From the IMG/VR virus record IMGVR_UViG_3300009788_005228, positions 1-39,693 of that record: a DNA stretch of 39,693 nucleotides. The stretch is one strand, 5' to 3'. Under the pieces are notes generated by a model. The model saw nothing but the letters and a program-made list of their open reading frames with translations. It was not told the DNA's origin and searched no databases. The translations under genes were made by a program, and so were the position numbers. The stretch is from a virus. Of the stretch, positions 1 through 8,710 are shown one piece after another (the first letter of the stretch is position 1; each line of letters opens with the position of its first letter).

Positions 1-303
1 TTAGTTCAAAATACTTTTATTTAAATACTCTATCAAATGATTAAATGAAATACAATACATCTTTGTAATATTTATTGTTAACAAAGGAATTATTGCATCT
101 ATAAGTTTTTCATACCTTTTTCCAGTAATATAACTTTGATGTGTTATATTAAATCCCATATCATCATTTATTTCTATAAATATGTCAAAAATTTCTTCAT
201 CCTTGTCATCATTCATAGAATGTATCATATTTGTGTTAGTTTCTAAAAAATTTAAATCAACTTTACTTTTTAATAAAATACATAATCTAGTTGCAGTATA
301 CAT
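1..303 (-). CDS. hypothetical protein, 100 aa
   Basis: Complete small reading frame: ATG at 301-303 and TAA at 1-3. It is the last gene of the topoisomerase unit in this window, starting 14 nt after the gp52 stop, so it is probably co-transcribed with it. I recognise no family. The protein is mixed in character, with an acidic stretch around residues 32-48 (DDKDEE and INDD) and a hydrophobic C-terminal half rich in Ile and Leu. No signal peptide or clear membrane helix is evident. Function unknown. Coding status is supported by tight packing and strand agreement, not by homology. Confidence 0.6.
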   Translation of the reverse strand: MYTATRLCILLKSKVDLNFLETNTNMIHSMNDDKDEEIFDIFIEINDDMGFNITHQSYITGKRYEKLIDAIIPLLTINITKMYCISFNHLIEYLNKSILN

Positions 304-317
304 ATCATTTGAGTTTT

Positions 318-1673
318 TTATGAAAAATCTTTCTTAATAACTTTTTTCAATTCCATCAAATCTACTTTATACATTTCTTTTGGTACCAACGTTTTAGCTG
401 CTATTAATTCTATTTTCTTTTCCTGTAATTCTTTAATAATTTTTTCATATCTTTCTTTAGTTAAAGAATGAATTGCCATATTTAATAGATAATCAAACGA
501 ACCATCTATTTCATCAAACTTAAATGTAACCAAATTTTGAATTATATGATTTTTAGGTTGTTTATTTATTTTTAATTTGTTTTCTATGATATATTTTATA
601 AATTTTGCTCTATTACTTAAAAGTTTTACTTCTGCCTCTAATTTATTGATAACATATCTTTTACGTTTTTCATAATATGTTAATCTAAAATTAACAAAAT
701 ATTCAACTATATCAGAAGCTGTTTTAAAAATTTTAAGTTTTCCATGTTCATCCAAAGTTGTAAAATTTTCAGACATTGATTCTTCTAATTTTAAAAACTT
801 TATCAAATTATCTCTTTTCAATTCTGTTGCAAGATCCGATCTTGTCATTTTAATTGTATATGAAATACTGTTTGAACAATTATCTTCGTATGAACTTATT
901 TTTCTTTTAGCAATTAAACTTGTTAAAAACTTATCGTATTTTTCAAAGGTTTGGCCTGGGGGTAATTCATGTATCTGAACCGCACTTGTATGCAATACAT
1001 CACTTCTACCTCTTATTATCCAACGTTTATAGTTTTCTGGATCTTTTTCGAATGTTCCAGAAAAACCCTTTATCCAAGGTCTTAATTCTCTTACCTTTTT
1101 ACCATCCAACATCTTAAGACATGCATCAATCAAATCTAAAGGATTTCTGTTCAATATGTTCGTTGCAAATCCTACTGCAATCCCTTGACTCCCATTTAAT
1201 AATACAGTTGGTAGAATTGGTAGAAAGTATTCTGGTTCAATTACGCTACCTTCTTCCATTCTTGATGAAAGTAATTCAAAATCTTTATATAATAATCTAA
1301 AATTTGGATGCAACTTTGTAGATATGTATCTTGGGGCACCAGCATCAGGACTTCTTAATGAACCAAACTGTCCAAGTTCACTTAATAATGGCATACTATT
1401 TTTAAAACTTTGTGCCATACCAATTATTGCTTGACTTAAACTGGAATCTCCGTGGTGGTAAAAAGCATCTGATGCAACTTTTCCACCCAACTGAAAAACT
1501 TTTAATGGTTTTTCATTTCCTGACTTCCATATTTTGTTTGCTATATATACTACCTTTCTTGCAGTTGGTTTTAATCCATCTATTACAGAAGGTATTGCTC
1601 TATGTTCAACTACATATTTTGCATACGATAAATAATCCTCGTCACAAAACTGTGTTATTGTTTTTTGATTCAT
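318..1673 (-). CDS. 52: DNA topoisomerase II medium subunit (T4 gp52-like)
   Basis: Breakage-reunion subunit of the phage type IIA topoisomerase, homologous to GyrA/ParC; it cuts and rejoins both strands while the gp39 subunit supplies ATP-driven gating. At 451 aa it is close to T4 gp52 and lacks the large GyrA C-terminal domain. The winged-helix region is conserved: IPSVIDGLKPTARKVVY around residues 27-43, a histidine-rich FYHHGDSSL at 71-79, and GAPRYIST at 112-119, where Tyr116 is the expected DNA-linking tyrosine. The GSQGIAVGFATN segment near 160-173 is typical of the family. A coiled-coil tower region lies in the last 130 residues. It is in the same orientation as the ATPase subunit gene upstream, separated from it by three small genes. 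The ATG at 1671-1673 gives the family N-terminus; no Shine-Dalgarno is visible. Confidence 0.95.
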   Translation of the reverse strand: MNQKTITQFCDEDYLSYAKYVVEHRAIPSVIDGLKPTARKVVYIANKIWKSGNEKPLKVFQLGGKVASDAFYHHGDSSLSQAIIGMAQSFKNSMPLLSELGQFGSLRSPDAGAPRYISTKLHPNFRLLYKDFELLSSRMEEGSVIEPEYFLPILPTVLLNGSQGIAVGFATNILNRNPLDLIDACLKMLDGKKVRELRPWIKGFSGTFEKDPENYKRWIIRGRSDVLHTSAVQIHELPPGQTFEKYDKFLTSLIAKRKISSYEDNCSNSISYTIKMTRSDLATELKRDNLIKFLKLEESMSENFTTLDEHGKLKIFKTASDIVEYFVNFRLTYYEKRKRYVINKLEAEVKLLSNRAKFIKYIIENKLKINKQPKNHIIQNLVTFKFDEIDGSFDYLLNMAIHSLTKERYEKIIKELQEKKIELIAAKTLVPKEMYKVDLMELKKVIKKDFS

Positions 1674-1708
1674 ATTTCTATTACTTATAACTTATTTTAT
1701 AATATCAC

Positions 1709-1954
1709 TTAAACATCAAATGAATAAAAACCGTTTCTATGGTCAAATTCTGTTTCACACCATAAAAGAAAAGATGCACTTGAGTTTGATATAAGAAAAT
1801 AACCTATTTCATAATCATGACCCAAGGTATATGAATTTTCATCTCTATCATATTCTTCCATAAGATGTTTGGCATCCCTCGGAACCTCTCTCATATCTAT
1901 AATATCTTGTTCTTCTATAATATCTTCTAACTGGTAAATACTTAATGTTATCAT
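1709..1954 (-). CDS. hypothetical protein, 81 aa
   Basis: Small acidic protein between the two topoisomerase subunit genes. It begins with a hydrophobic/acidic segment (TLSIYQLEDIIEEQDI), has a charged middle, and ends with a Trp/Phe-rich tail. No family recognised, no membrane helix. The start ATG (1952-1954) lies 11 nt after the previous stop. A GGAGGA is present about 15 nt upstream, but it falls inside the last codons of the preceding gene and is rather far from the start. The close spacing argues for membership of the topoisomerase operon. Confidence 0.6.
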   Translation of the reverse strand: MITLSIYQLEDIIEEQDIIDMREVPRDAKHLMEEYDRDENSYTLGHDYEIGYFLISNSSASFLLWCETEFDHRNGFYSFDV

Positions 1955-1965
1955 TTACTTATTTT

Positions 1966-2520
1966 TTATCCTCCGACGTAATTGTCTTTAATACATTTAT
2001 ATATTGCTTCTCTTGTCCAAAGCTGATCAGATCTTACATTCTTGATTTTATTATATGTTATATTTTGATATGTTCTCCCATGTTTCTTTAAACTTGCTCT
2101 TAAAAATTCAAGCATTTCTCCATAGGGTTCATCTAATGAAACGAAAAATCCGTATCCAAGCGTAGGTGAACCACCACATGAAATATCATGTGCATCATTA
2201 TGTGCAACGAAAATATCAAAATGTCGTGCTTCAACTATCTCTACAAGTTTTTCTTTCTTTTTACTTGCTGGATATGATACTTCACTAAATTCAAAACTTC
2301 CTCTCTGTTTAAAACATGACATGAGTGACCAAAATTCTTTTTCATTAATATCTTCAAAGTTTACTTCTTCTAATTTCATATCGTTTTCAGTTGCTATATC
2401 ACTTAAACGTTCATCTTCTTGTATTAAAGTATAAAGATATTCACGATCATGATAACTGTATGTTACTAAATGACCATCATCATCCATAACTGCAATTACT
2501 TTTAATTTTTTTTCTTTCAT
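1966..2520 (-). CDS. hypothetical protein, 184 aa; full-length member of a tandem duplicate pair
   Basis: Unknown function. The first 90 or so residues are clearly homologous to the whole of the upstream 92-aa protein (2542-2820): both begin K-K-LKVI, continue with a DD acidic turn, a TYSY/AYSY motif, an EKEFW motif and a Lys/Glu-rich end. This copy carries about 90 more C-terminal residues containing AHNDAHDISCGGSPTLGYGF and a Trp-containing segment. The leader before this ATG repeats the end of the gp39 gene, showing that the pair arose by duplication in place. No membrane segment or catalytic motif recognised. Confidence 0.65.
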   Translation of the reverse strand: MKEKKLKVIAVMDDDGHLVTYSYHDREYLYTLIQEDERLSDIATENDMKLEEVNFEDINEKEFWSLMSCFKQRGSFEFSEVSYPASKKKEKLVEIVEARHFDIFVAHNDAHDISCGGSPTLGYGFFVSLDEPYGEMLEFLRASLKKHGRTYQNITYNKIKNVRSDQLWTREAIYKCIKDNYVGG

Positions 2521-2550
2521 AATTTTTAAAATAAAGCGTTTTTATTTTCT
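2521..2550. repeat. direct repeat, copy 1 (footprint of tandem duplication)
   Basis: Positions 2522-2542 are identical to 2822-2842 (21 of 21), and the match continues with one mismatch to 2549/2849. The copies are exactly 300 bp apart. In copy 2 these bases encode the last codons and stop of gp39; here they are untranslated leader of the paralogous gene, that is, a non-coding relic of the gp39 3-prime end. Confidence 0.85.
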
Positions 2551-2820
2551 TCTTTTTTCCTTTTTAGCTTGATATATTACTTTATCAAATTTAAAATCAC
2601 TTCGTTCTGTAAGAGGAGATATATATTGCCAAAATTCTTTTTCTGACATTTTTTTAATATTTCTTTCACCTATTTTTAATTCTTTCTCAGCTATATACGT
2701 ATTAAGATTTTCTTCATTTATTAAATAATTATAAAATTTTTTACGATTATAATAACTGTATGCTGCTAACTGAACTTCATCATCTAAAACTATAATTACT
2801 TTTAGTTTCTTTTTAATCAT
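2542..2820 (-). CDS. hypothetical protein, 92 aa; short member of a tandem duplicate pair
   Basis: Paralogue of the N-terminal half of the next gene downstream (1966-2520), ending in a very basic tail (KKEKRRK) where the longer copy continues into a second domain. It starts 5 nt after the gp39 stop codon. The 300-bp period between the two leaders (2522-2549 and 2822-2849) matches gene length plus spacer, so a single tandem duplication followed by truncation of this copy, or deletion and fusion in the other, explains the arrangement. Function unknown. Confidence 0.65.
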   Translation of the reverse strand: MIKKKLKVIIVLDDEVQLAAYSYYNRKKFYNYLINEENLNTYIAEKELKIGERNIKKMSEKEFWQYISPLTERSDFKFDKVIYQAKKEKRRK

Positions 2821-2850
2821 GATTTTTAAAATAAAGCGTTTTCATTTTCA
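2821..2850. repeat. direct repeat, copy 2 (overlaps gp39 3-prime end)
   Basis: Original copy of the 28-nt repeat described at 2521-2550. On the minus strand it contains the final codons of gp39 (ending N-A-L-F-stop) and the 5-nt spacer to the 92-aa gene. Confidence 0.85.
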
Positions 2851-4697
2851 ATTTTATGTCCTAAAATTTTTTCTTTTCGCTCTGAAGAATCTCCAGCAAA
2901 CCAGGATGCTAACGTTGAACTATAATTTTCATCCTTTGTTAACTTAACTAAGTTTGGGTTGTTTATTATCTTTTCATATTCATCATCTTCTAATGATGCT
3001 AAACCTTTCTTGTATTCAATGTCCCATTTCTTTATATCTGATATTGAATTGACCCATTGTTCATATTCATCATTTGTATAAAATTCTTTTTTAGATTTTT
3101 TGTTTTTAGCAACAACTAATGGAGTCATTACTTTGAATATTCTACCTTCATCAAATAATTCTGGCCAATACTTTGCAAAGAAATTTATTAATGAAGCACT
3201 GATTGCATCTCCATCTGGATCAGCATCTACATATATGTATATTTTACCATACCTTAAATTCTTCGGTGCTTCTCCCAACTTCAATCCAATAGAACCCATT
3301 AAATTTTTAACTTCATCATTTTGAATAACTTTAGCATTTGTAAGCTCACTTACATTTATGAACTTACCTTTTAATGGAAATGCACCCATTAATTGGGTGT
3401 TTCTAAATTTCCTTACTGCACTTAATGCTGACATACCTTCATAAATTCCAAGTATACAATATTTTCTATCATATTTCTTTTTGGCATCTATAAGTTTAAG
3501 AACCTTTGTTGATGATAAATTTTTATTTAATTTTTTAAGTTCTCTTCTTTCTTCTTCAAGTTTCTTTCTTCTAACCCATTCAAGTAAATTTTTAGTTATT
3601 TCAGATTCAAAAACTTCTTTCATGAACCTATCTGAAACTTTATGTTCAGTTCCAAAATCTGCTACACTTGATACAAGTTTTGTTTTCGTTTGAGAGTCAA
3701 ACTCACTGTTTATGATACTTGCATTTATGAATATAAAAATGTGTTGTCTTATATCAGAAGGTCTTATTTCTAATTTAAATTTTTTCTTTACTTTTTCTCT
3801 TAACCAACCGATGATTTGATTCATTATATAATCAACGTGAGTTCCACCATCCTTTGTTTCAACTGAATTAACGTATGATACATGTTTGAATCCTCTTGTA
3901 GAATATCCAATAACTATTTCCCAATCTTTTGTTTTTTCATGGTATACTTTATCCAAATAAAGTTGGGCATATTCCTTAAACGTTCTAAATCTGTATAATT
4001 CACCGTTAAGATATATTTTTAATCTTGGATTTACAGCTGCAATATCAATTATACGTTTTTTTATAAGATCAATCGAGATTTCATCAATACCTTCATCCTG
4101 CATCGAAAACCTATTAAAATCGGGATGGTATGTTATTTCTGTAAAGTTCTTTTGAGATTTTGTTATCATTGGACGTGTTCTATCTTTCATATTATTAGTA
4201 TATGTCTGATTGAACATGTTTGAACCATCTGCTGTTTTAACTACGAATTCACTACTAAAAATATTTGTTACAGTGGCTCCAACCCCATGAAGTCCTGCAG
4301 TTCTTCTTTGTTCTGTATCATCAAAATTACTACCAGCTTTAAGATTTGTAAAAATCATTTCAGGAATCCATTCTTTATGTTCAGGATGTTTTTTAACAGG
4401 TATACCTCCATTATCCCAAACTGATATTGTTCTTGTTGTTGTATCAACCTTTACTTTAATAGTATTTAATCTTGTATTTCTCGTGGATTCATCAACAGAA
4501 TTTGAAATGATTTCATCAAACAATTTTATGAAACCTGGATTAAAAGTTACATTAAATAATTTAAATTTCTTATCATCCATTAAATAAATTTCTGACTTAT
4601 GAAATTTCGTTGAACCAATGTACATCCCAGGTCTTAACAAACAATGTTCAATATCATCAAGTTTCTTGTACCTTAATAGCTCTTCTTTTTTTGTCAT
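2826..4697 (-). CDS. 39: DNA topoisomerase II large (ATPase) subunit (T4 gp39-like)
   Basis: GyrB/ParE-type subunit, 623 aa. N-terminal GHKL ATPase: N-box with Glu62, Asn66 and Asp69 (DEIISNSVDE), DNGGIP around 95-100, and the glycine lid GLHGVGATV at 135-143. A transducer domain follows, then TOPRIM with YEGMSAL (Glu420) and the metal-binding DADPDGD at 491-497. It is one uninterrupted frame, as in T2/T6, whereas T4 itself splits this subunit between genes 39 and 60. The ATG at 4695-4697 puts the RPGMYIG motif at the expected distance. A TATAAATA lies 10 nt before the start, and a second candidate motif lies further upstream. It heads an operon running to the window start. Confidence 0.95.
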   Translation of the reverse strand: MTKKEELLRYKKLDDIEHCLLRPGMYIGSTKFHKSEIYLMDDKKFKLFNVTFNPGFIKLFDEIISNSVDESTRNTRLNTIKVKVDTTTRTISVWDNGGIPVKKHPEHKEWIPEMIFTNLKAGSNFDDTEQRRTAGLHGVGATVTNIFSSEFVVKTADGSNMFNQTYTNNMKDRTRPMITKSQKNFTEITYHPDFNRFSMQDEGIDEISIDLIKKRIIDIAAVNPRLKIYLNGELYRFRTFKEYAQLYLDKVYHEKTKDWEIVIGYSTRGFKHVSYVNSVETKDGGTHVDYIMNQIIGWLREKVKKKFKLEIRPSDIRQHIFIFINASIINSEFDSQTKTKLVSSVADFGTEHKVSDRFMKEVFESEITKNLLEWVRRKKLEEERRELKKLNKNLSSTKVLKLIDAKKKYDRKYCILGIYEGMSALSAVRKFRNTQLMGAFPLKGKFINVSELTNAKVIQNDEVKNLMGSIGLKLGEAPKNLRYGKIYIYVDADPDGDAISASLINFFAKYWPELFDEGRIFKVMTPLVVAKNKKSKKEFYTNDEYEQWVNSISDIKKWDIEYKKGLASLEDDEYEKIINNPNLVKLTKDENYSSTLASWFAGDSSERKEKILGHKIENENALF

Positions 4698-4706
4698 GTA
4701 CCTAAC

Positions 4707-4714
4707 TATTTATA
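4707..4714 (-). promoter_or_regulatory. TATAAATA, T4 late-promoter-like octamer before gp39
   Basis: Exact match to the T4 late promoter core on the minus strand. It is only 10 nt from the gp39 ATG, so the leader would be just a few bases. T4 topoisomerase genes are early, so this instance is less convincing than those before structural genes. Confidence 0.35.
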
Positions 4715-4728
4715 TTTTAATAATATAT

Positions 4729-4742
4729 GTAAATATAATTAA
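4729..4742 (-). promoter_or_regulatory. candidate second-class promoter motif before gp39
   Basis: The plus-strand string GTAAATATAATTAA resembles the motif shared by 8711-8728 and 11814-11831. It sits 32-45 nt before the gp39 ATG. Suggested only by similarity and position in a very AT-rich background. Confidence 0.25.
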
Positions 4743-4775
4743 AAAGTTTCAATTTTAAAAATATTTAATACCTTT

Positions 4776-5627
4776 TTATATATCTTTTATTTTGTGAATT
4801 AATTTAAATCGTTCAATTCTTAGATGTAATGGGGTTGTACTTTTAGTATTTTCTAAATCTTTTAAAAAATTTCTTATAACTTTTAGTGTAAAGTACGGTT
4901 TATTTTCATGTATATATCTATTGACATCCTCTAAGTTAAAAAATACTTCACGTTCTTTTGATTTAAATTTTTGCATAAAATTATTATCGAATTGAGATAA
5001 AGTTCTTGAAGCATATCCCCTTGAATTATGTTGATCTAAATAAAAAATAACATTACCTGGAAATAATTCTTTACCGCTTTTAAATTTAAACAGTGGTGGT
5101 GGTGGTTCTAATTCATATATTTTAATATTAGATGTTGTTGTACGTAGAAATCGAGCCATATATACTCCTTTTATTAATCTAAAATGTGTTAAAATTCCCT
5201 GTCTGTATTGAACATCTTTACTTAAAATTTCTTTACCCATTTGTAAAGAAGTAAAATATATTTTTTTGATATGTTTTGCAATAAAATCATTGTTTACCTG
5301 TCCCATGTTTTTTAATTCATCAGGAGAAAATAATCCACTTTTATCGATCTGTTTGTATCCCTTATCAGAAGCTTTGTATGTTATTTTTTTTACATTGTGC
5401 CAACTCTGTGGATTCAATTTGTATTCAAATTCCAACACCTTTATATCACCCTCACATATAGATAATATCTTTGAAGTTAACGGTAAAGAAACAACTGCTC
5501 CCCCATCATGTTCAAAATATAACATGTTTTTACTTGAATCAGGACTTTGTACCAAAAATTCCGACACTTCTGTTCCTTTTTTATGATTAAGAAATTTTTT
5601 CTTTAAAAATATTTTTGTATCTTTCAT
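4776..5627 (-). CDS. hypothetical protein, 283 aa
   Basis: Unknown. Begins with a basic N-terminus (KIFLKKKFLNHKKG), contains a proline run (LEPPPPLF) around residue 173, and ends in a charged helix-rich segment. No catalytic motif, membrane helix or Cys cluster recognised. Its ATG overlaps the stop of the upstream 483-aa gene as ATGA, implying translational coupling, so the two products probably act together. The next gene downstream (gp39) is 78 nt away behind its own promoter-like sequence, so this pair is likely a separate unit. Confidence 0.75.
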   Translation of the reverse strand: MKDTKIFLKKKFLNHKKGTEVSEFLVQSPDSSKNMLYFEHDGGAVVSLPLTSKILSICEGDIKVLEFEYKLNPQSWHNVKKITYKASDKGYKQIDKSGLFSPDELKNMGQVNNDFIAKHIKKIYFTSLQMGKEILSKDVQYRQGILTHFRLIKGVYMARFLRTTTSNIKIYELEPPPPLFKFKSGKELFPGNVIFYLDQHNSRGYASRTLSQFDNNFMQKFKSKEREVFFNLEDVNRYIHENKPYFTLKVIRNFLKDLENTKSTTPLHLRIERFKLIHKIKDI

Positions 5628-7075
5628 ACCTGTTGTAATTTTAATGATTTATAAATTTTACGTAACGTGAGTAGACCATATCTATATTGATCTGTTAATT
5701 CATCTATCTGTTCTATTGCAAGATTAATGGGTAAATTCTTTTCAATATAAAGATTATATACCCTTTCTAAAAGTTTTCCTGACATCATACACGTATACGT
5801 TTCTGTGTATATTTTACCATCTAATGAAATAGTTATTTTATATGGATTAAGTAAAAATCCAAAAATTTTTCCATTTCTATATGTATGCGTAAGTTTAGGT
5901 TTATTATCTAAAACATCATTAATGGCTTTAAACAACCGTTCAAGAGTTTTTACCAAATCTTCTGCTCTTTTCTTCTCATGACGACATAGTTGTATTTGTA
6001 TTTTATTATAAATTCTATATGGCCAACTGTCATTAATTTTGGGTTCAAACTCTTCTATGTATGTTTTTTCTTTTCTTGTATCGAAAAGTTTTGTTTGTCT
6101 ATATTTGATATAACCCGCTCTGAATTTAATAAAATCTTTTAATAATCTATAAAATGTAAATATGGGAAATGAATAGTGTGTATAACTTCTTATACCATCT
6201 CGTTTTAAAAGTTGTATTTTTCGTTTGATTCCTAAAACTTCACCCCTGTAATTTGATTTGTGTTTTATTTCTACTTTAAATGTGTATTTACCTATCGAAA
6301 AATCTTCTGGCATCCATACATTCCTTGTTAGATTTTTACCAGATATATTAACACTTGATTCTCTACTACCTGAATTAATAGCATCATATATACCATTCAA
6401 AAATACTTCATGATCTAAATGATATGAATTATCAGAATAATCATCTTTATTTTCATCAATTTTTTTAATACCTCCATAATATTCTCCATAGTCATTCCAA
6501 CAACAATCATATAATCTTGTCACACATCCGTTTTTTGAACAAATATATTTATCTTTTAGTGATGGTGTTTCATTTGGATCACATACGTGTTCAGATAACG
6601 TTTCTAATCTTTCTTGTCCACTTACAATAAGTTTATTAAAGCATACTGGACATAACAAATTTTCTTTTTTATTTAAAGTTAATTCTGTATTTAAAGCTAA
6701 AATATCAAATCTCCTTTTTATAATTATAACTTGTTTTCTTTCATATAATGAATAATCTCTATGTTGAACATTAAGATAAATTTCTCCTGTTTCTATATTT
6801 CTTAATACAACAAAACTATCATCATATCGTTTAATATTTTCTTCTCTATTAAATAAACTATCTCTATATTTATCAAAATCTTCTTCTTTAGGGTGATAAT
6901 TATAGTAATAAAATCCTCTTTGTATAACAACACATTTTTTATTTTTAATTTCTTTTAAATAATTTGAGGTATTTGTATAATTCACTAAATCTCCATAATC
7001 TGCTTTTCCAAAAAGATAGATTGATTTTAAATAAATAAAAAATGCAGCAAGTCTATCTTCTAAATAACTTAACAT
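5624..7075 (-). CDS. hypothetical protein with Cys-rich (zinc-binding-like) region, 483 aa
   Basis: Unknown large protein. The most visible element is a cysteine cluster at roughly residues 142-193: CPVC, then a single Cys before DPNE, then C-x5-C and CC before a Trp, which could bind zinc. The rest is basic, with many Lys/Arg and Tyr, as in nucleic-acid-associated proteins (inference). It is the first gene after the hairpin terminator at 7101-7131 and is coupled by ATGA to the 283-aa gene. Start context is AATATTATG with no Shine-Dalgarno. I cannot assign it to a family; a structure search would be the best lead. Confidence 0.75.
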   Translation of the reverse strand: MLSYLEDRLAAFFIYLKSIYLFGKADYGDLVNYTNTSNYLKEIKNKKCVVIQRGFYYYNYHPKEEDFDKYRDSLFNREENIKRYDDSFVVLRNIETGEIYLNVQHRDYSLYERKQVIIIKRRFDILALNTELTLNKKENLLCPVCFNKLIVSGQERLETLSEHVCDPNETPSLKDKYICSKNGCVTRLYDCCWNDYGEYYGGIKKIDENKDDYSDNSYHLDHEVFLNGIYDAINSGSRESSVNISGKNLTRNVWMPEDFSIGKYTFKVEIKHKSNYRGEVLGIKRKIQLLKRDGIRSYTHYSFPIFTFYRLLKDFIKFRAGYIKYRQTKLFDTRKEKTYIEEFEPKINDSWPYRIYNKIQIQLCRHEKKRAEDLVKTLERLFKAINDVLDNKPKLTHTYRNGKIFGFLLNPYKITISLDGKIYTETYTCMMSGKLLERVYNLYIEKNLPINLAIEQIDELTDQYRYGLLTLRKIYKSLKLQQV

Positions 7076-7100
7076 AATATTGATTTTTTAAATTAGTGTT

Positions 7101-7131
7101 AAAAAAAGGGATAGGAAAACTCCTATCCCTT
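7101..7131 (-). terminator. rho-independent terminator after SPFH gene
   Basis: An 8-bp perfect stem (GGGATAGG at 7108-7115 with CCTATCCC at 7122-7129) and a 6-nt loop, followed on the minus strand by a run of seven U. It lies about 30 nt after the SPFH stop and before the next gene. Confidence 0.85.
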
Positions 7132-7162
7132 TCATTTGACTTTGGTAAATTAATTGTTTAAA

Positions 7163-8428
7163 TTAATTTTTCTTAATTGACATATCGAGCGATAAGTCAT
7201 CTGCATATTTCACCATCATCAAATTTATTAGATTTTGTGTGCCTAAGAATCCTGCACCAGCTCCTACATTTTTTGTTCCTGCACCAGCTCCACCATAATT
7301 GATTGATGTTTTTGATACCCAATCACCTTTATATTCAGATATTGCTTTCGCATAATTTGCATGAACTGTTACATATGTTTCAAGTTTTTGTTTCAGGGCT
7401 CCATCGGCAGTTATGATTAACTTTTTGTATTTCGCTTCACCCTCACCACGAAGAATTTTTTCTTGTTTATAGAATGTTGCTTCTTCCATTGCAAGTCTAG
7501 CAACTTCTTTTTTCTGTTCAGCTAACGTAATTTCTTTAGCTTTAACAGCTTCCTGTTTCCATTTAGCAGTTGCAGCTGCAGCTTTACCTTCCTGTTCAGC
7601 TTTAATTGCATTCTGTTCAGCTTTCTTAGTTTCAGCAATAGATGTTTGTACATCCATTATGGCTTTCTGTTGGGTTGCAATTTGATCTTCAACTAATTTA
7701 TCATAAAGAACTTTATTGATAGAAAAGTTATATAAACCAATCTTATACATTCCTATAGGAGATACTTCCTGACGGAAGTACTTTCCAGTAACAGTATCCA
7801 TTAATGGTTCTACAACGGTAACTGTTTTCTCTTTTCCAGATAATGCATCAATTCCCTTTACATCTTGTGTTACAGTTTTATAAACACCATATGAAGCTTG
7901 ATCATCAATAAAAGATATCAAATCATTTCTACGTTCTGCATATGATTCTTTTGAACTCATAAGTGGACCCGTCATATATACGGATTTTTCAATAACTGTT
8001 CTTATGAGTTGTTGTTCAACTGCAACCTGTGATCCAAATAATGTGTGAATTTTCGTCATTGAAGGTATGTCCATCGGTAATGTCCAACGAACTGAACCGG
8101 AAATTTTTGCATGACCACCATCATTAAAACGAACTTTGATACTTTGATCTGTTTTACTACCTTGATCTTCGTGTGCAGAGAACCAATATTGAGATTCTTT
8201 CTTGTAATGTGTAGGAGTTCCTAAGTTTTGATAGTATAAACCTGGCTGGAAATAAAAGTGCAGGTCACCATCAATAGGATCCTGAATTACAACGATTTCA
8301 TCGGCACCAACCTTTTCCGCTAATCTGCTTGATAAAGCAATAGCAACGATTATACCGACAAGTACTACAATTCCAAGAAAGGTCCTTGCGGCTTTTCCCC
8401 TCTTGTTTTTTGTTTGTGTTTGTTCCAT
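7163..8428 (-). CDS. SPFH/band-7 (prohibitin/stomatin-like) membrane protein, 421 aa
   Basis: N-terminal basic residues and one membrane helix (about 16-33, FLGIVVLVGIIVAIALSS) precede an SPFH-like domain of about 40-250 that starts VGADEIVVIQDPIDGDLHFYFQPGLYY, the typical strand pattern. Then comes an Ala/Lys/Glu-rich coiled coil (about 255-350, with repeated AEQ and KAE) and a Gly/Ala-rich tail (GGAGAGTKNVGAGAG). The order helix-SPFH-coiled coil matches stomatin/HflK/flotillin-type scaffolds, which form membrane-bound oligomeric rings. Its job in a phage is not known; membrane remodelling, protection of phage factors from host proteases, or exclusion of other phages are possibilities only. 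It is transcribed with a 65-aa membrane protein 51 nt upstream, and a strong terminator follows. Confidence 0.8.
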   Translation of the reverse strand: MEQTQTKNKRGKAARTFLGIVVLVGIIVAIALSSRLAEKVGADEIVVIQDPIDGDLHFYFQPGLYYQNLGTPTHYKKESQYWFSAHEDQGSKTDQSIKVRFNDGGHAKISGSVRWTLPMDIPSMTKIHTLFGSQVAVEQQLIRTVIEKSVYMTGPLMSSKESYAERRNDLISFIDDQASYGVYKTVTQDVKGIDALSGKEKTVTVVEPLMDTVTGKYFRQEVSPIGMYKIGLYNFSINKVLYDKLVEDQIATQQKAIMDVQTSIAETKKAEQNAIKAEQEGKAAAATAKWKQEAVKAKEITLAEQKKEVARLAMEEATFYKQEKILRGEGEAKYKKLIITADGALKQKLETYVTVHANYAKAISEYKGDWVSKTSINYGGAGAGTKNVGAGAGFLGTQNLINLMMVKYADDLSLDMSIKKN

Positions 8429-8479
8429 AATAAAATGAATTAAATTAAAATTAAAGTAAACAATTAAAAATAAAAAATA

Positions 8480-8677
8480 CTACTTAGTATTTTTTTTATC
8501 TTCGTTTTTTTCTGTTTCTGTTTCTTTGGTTTCTTCGTTTTTTTCTGTTTCTTCAGATTTTTTTGCAAACATTGTAAAAATTTCTTGTCCCCTTACTAAG
8601 GGTAGAAATAAATCCAATATTAAATAAATACCTCCAAGAACTGCACAAAGTATTATTAAGAATTGAAATACATACAT
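8480..8677 (-). CDS. small single-helix membrane protein, 65 aa
   Basis: Residues 3-30 (VFQFLIILCAVLGGIYLILDLFLPLV) form one hydrophobic helix; the remainder is a highly charged Lys/Glu/Thr tail of simple composition. No family recognised. It immediately precedes the SPFH gene and may be its partner, as small membrane proteins (for example NfeD) often accompany SPFH genes in bacteria. No NfeD-type domain is visible, so this is inference from position. Confidence 0.65.
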   Translation of the reverse strand: MYVFQFLIILCAVLGGIYLILDLFLPLVRGQEIFTMFAKKSEETEKNEETKETETEKNEDKKNTK

Positions 8678-8710
8678 GATTTGAATTTTTTTATGGATTA
8701 ATAATATTAT

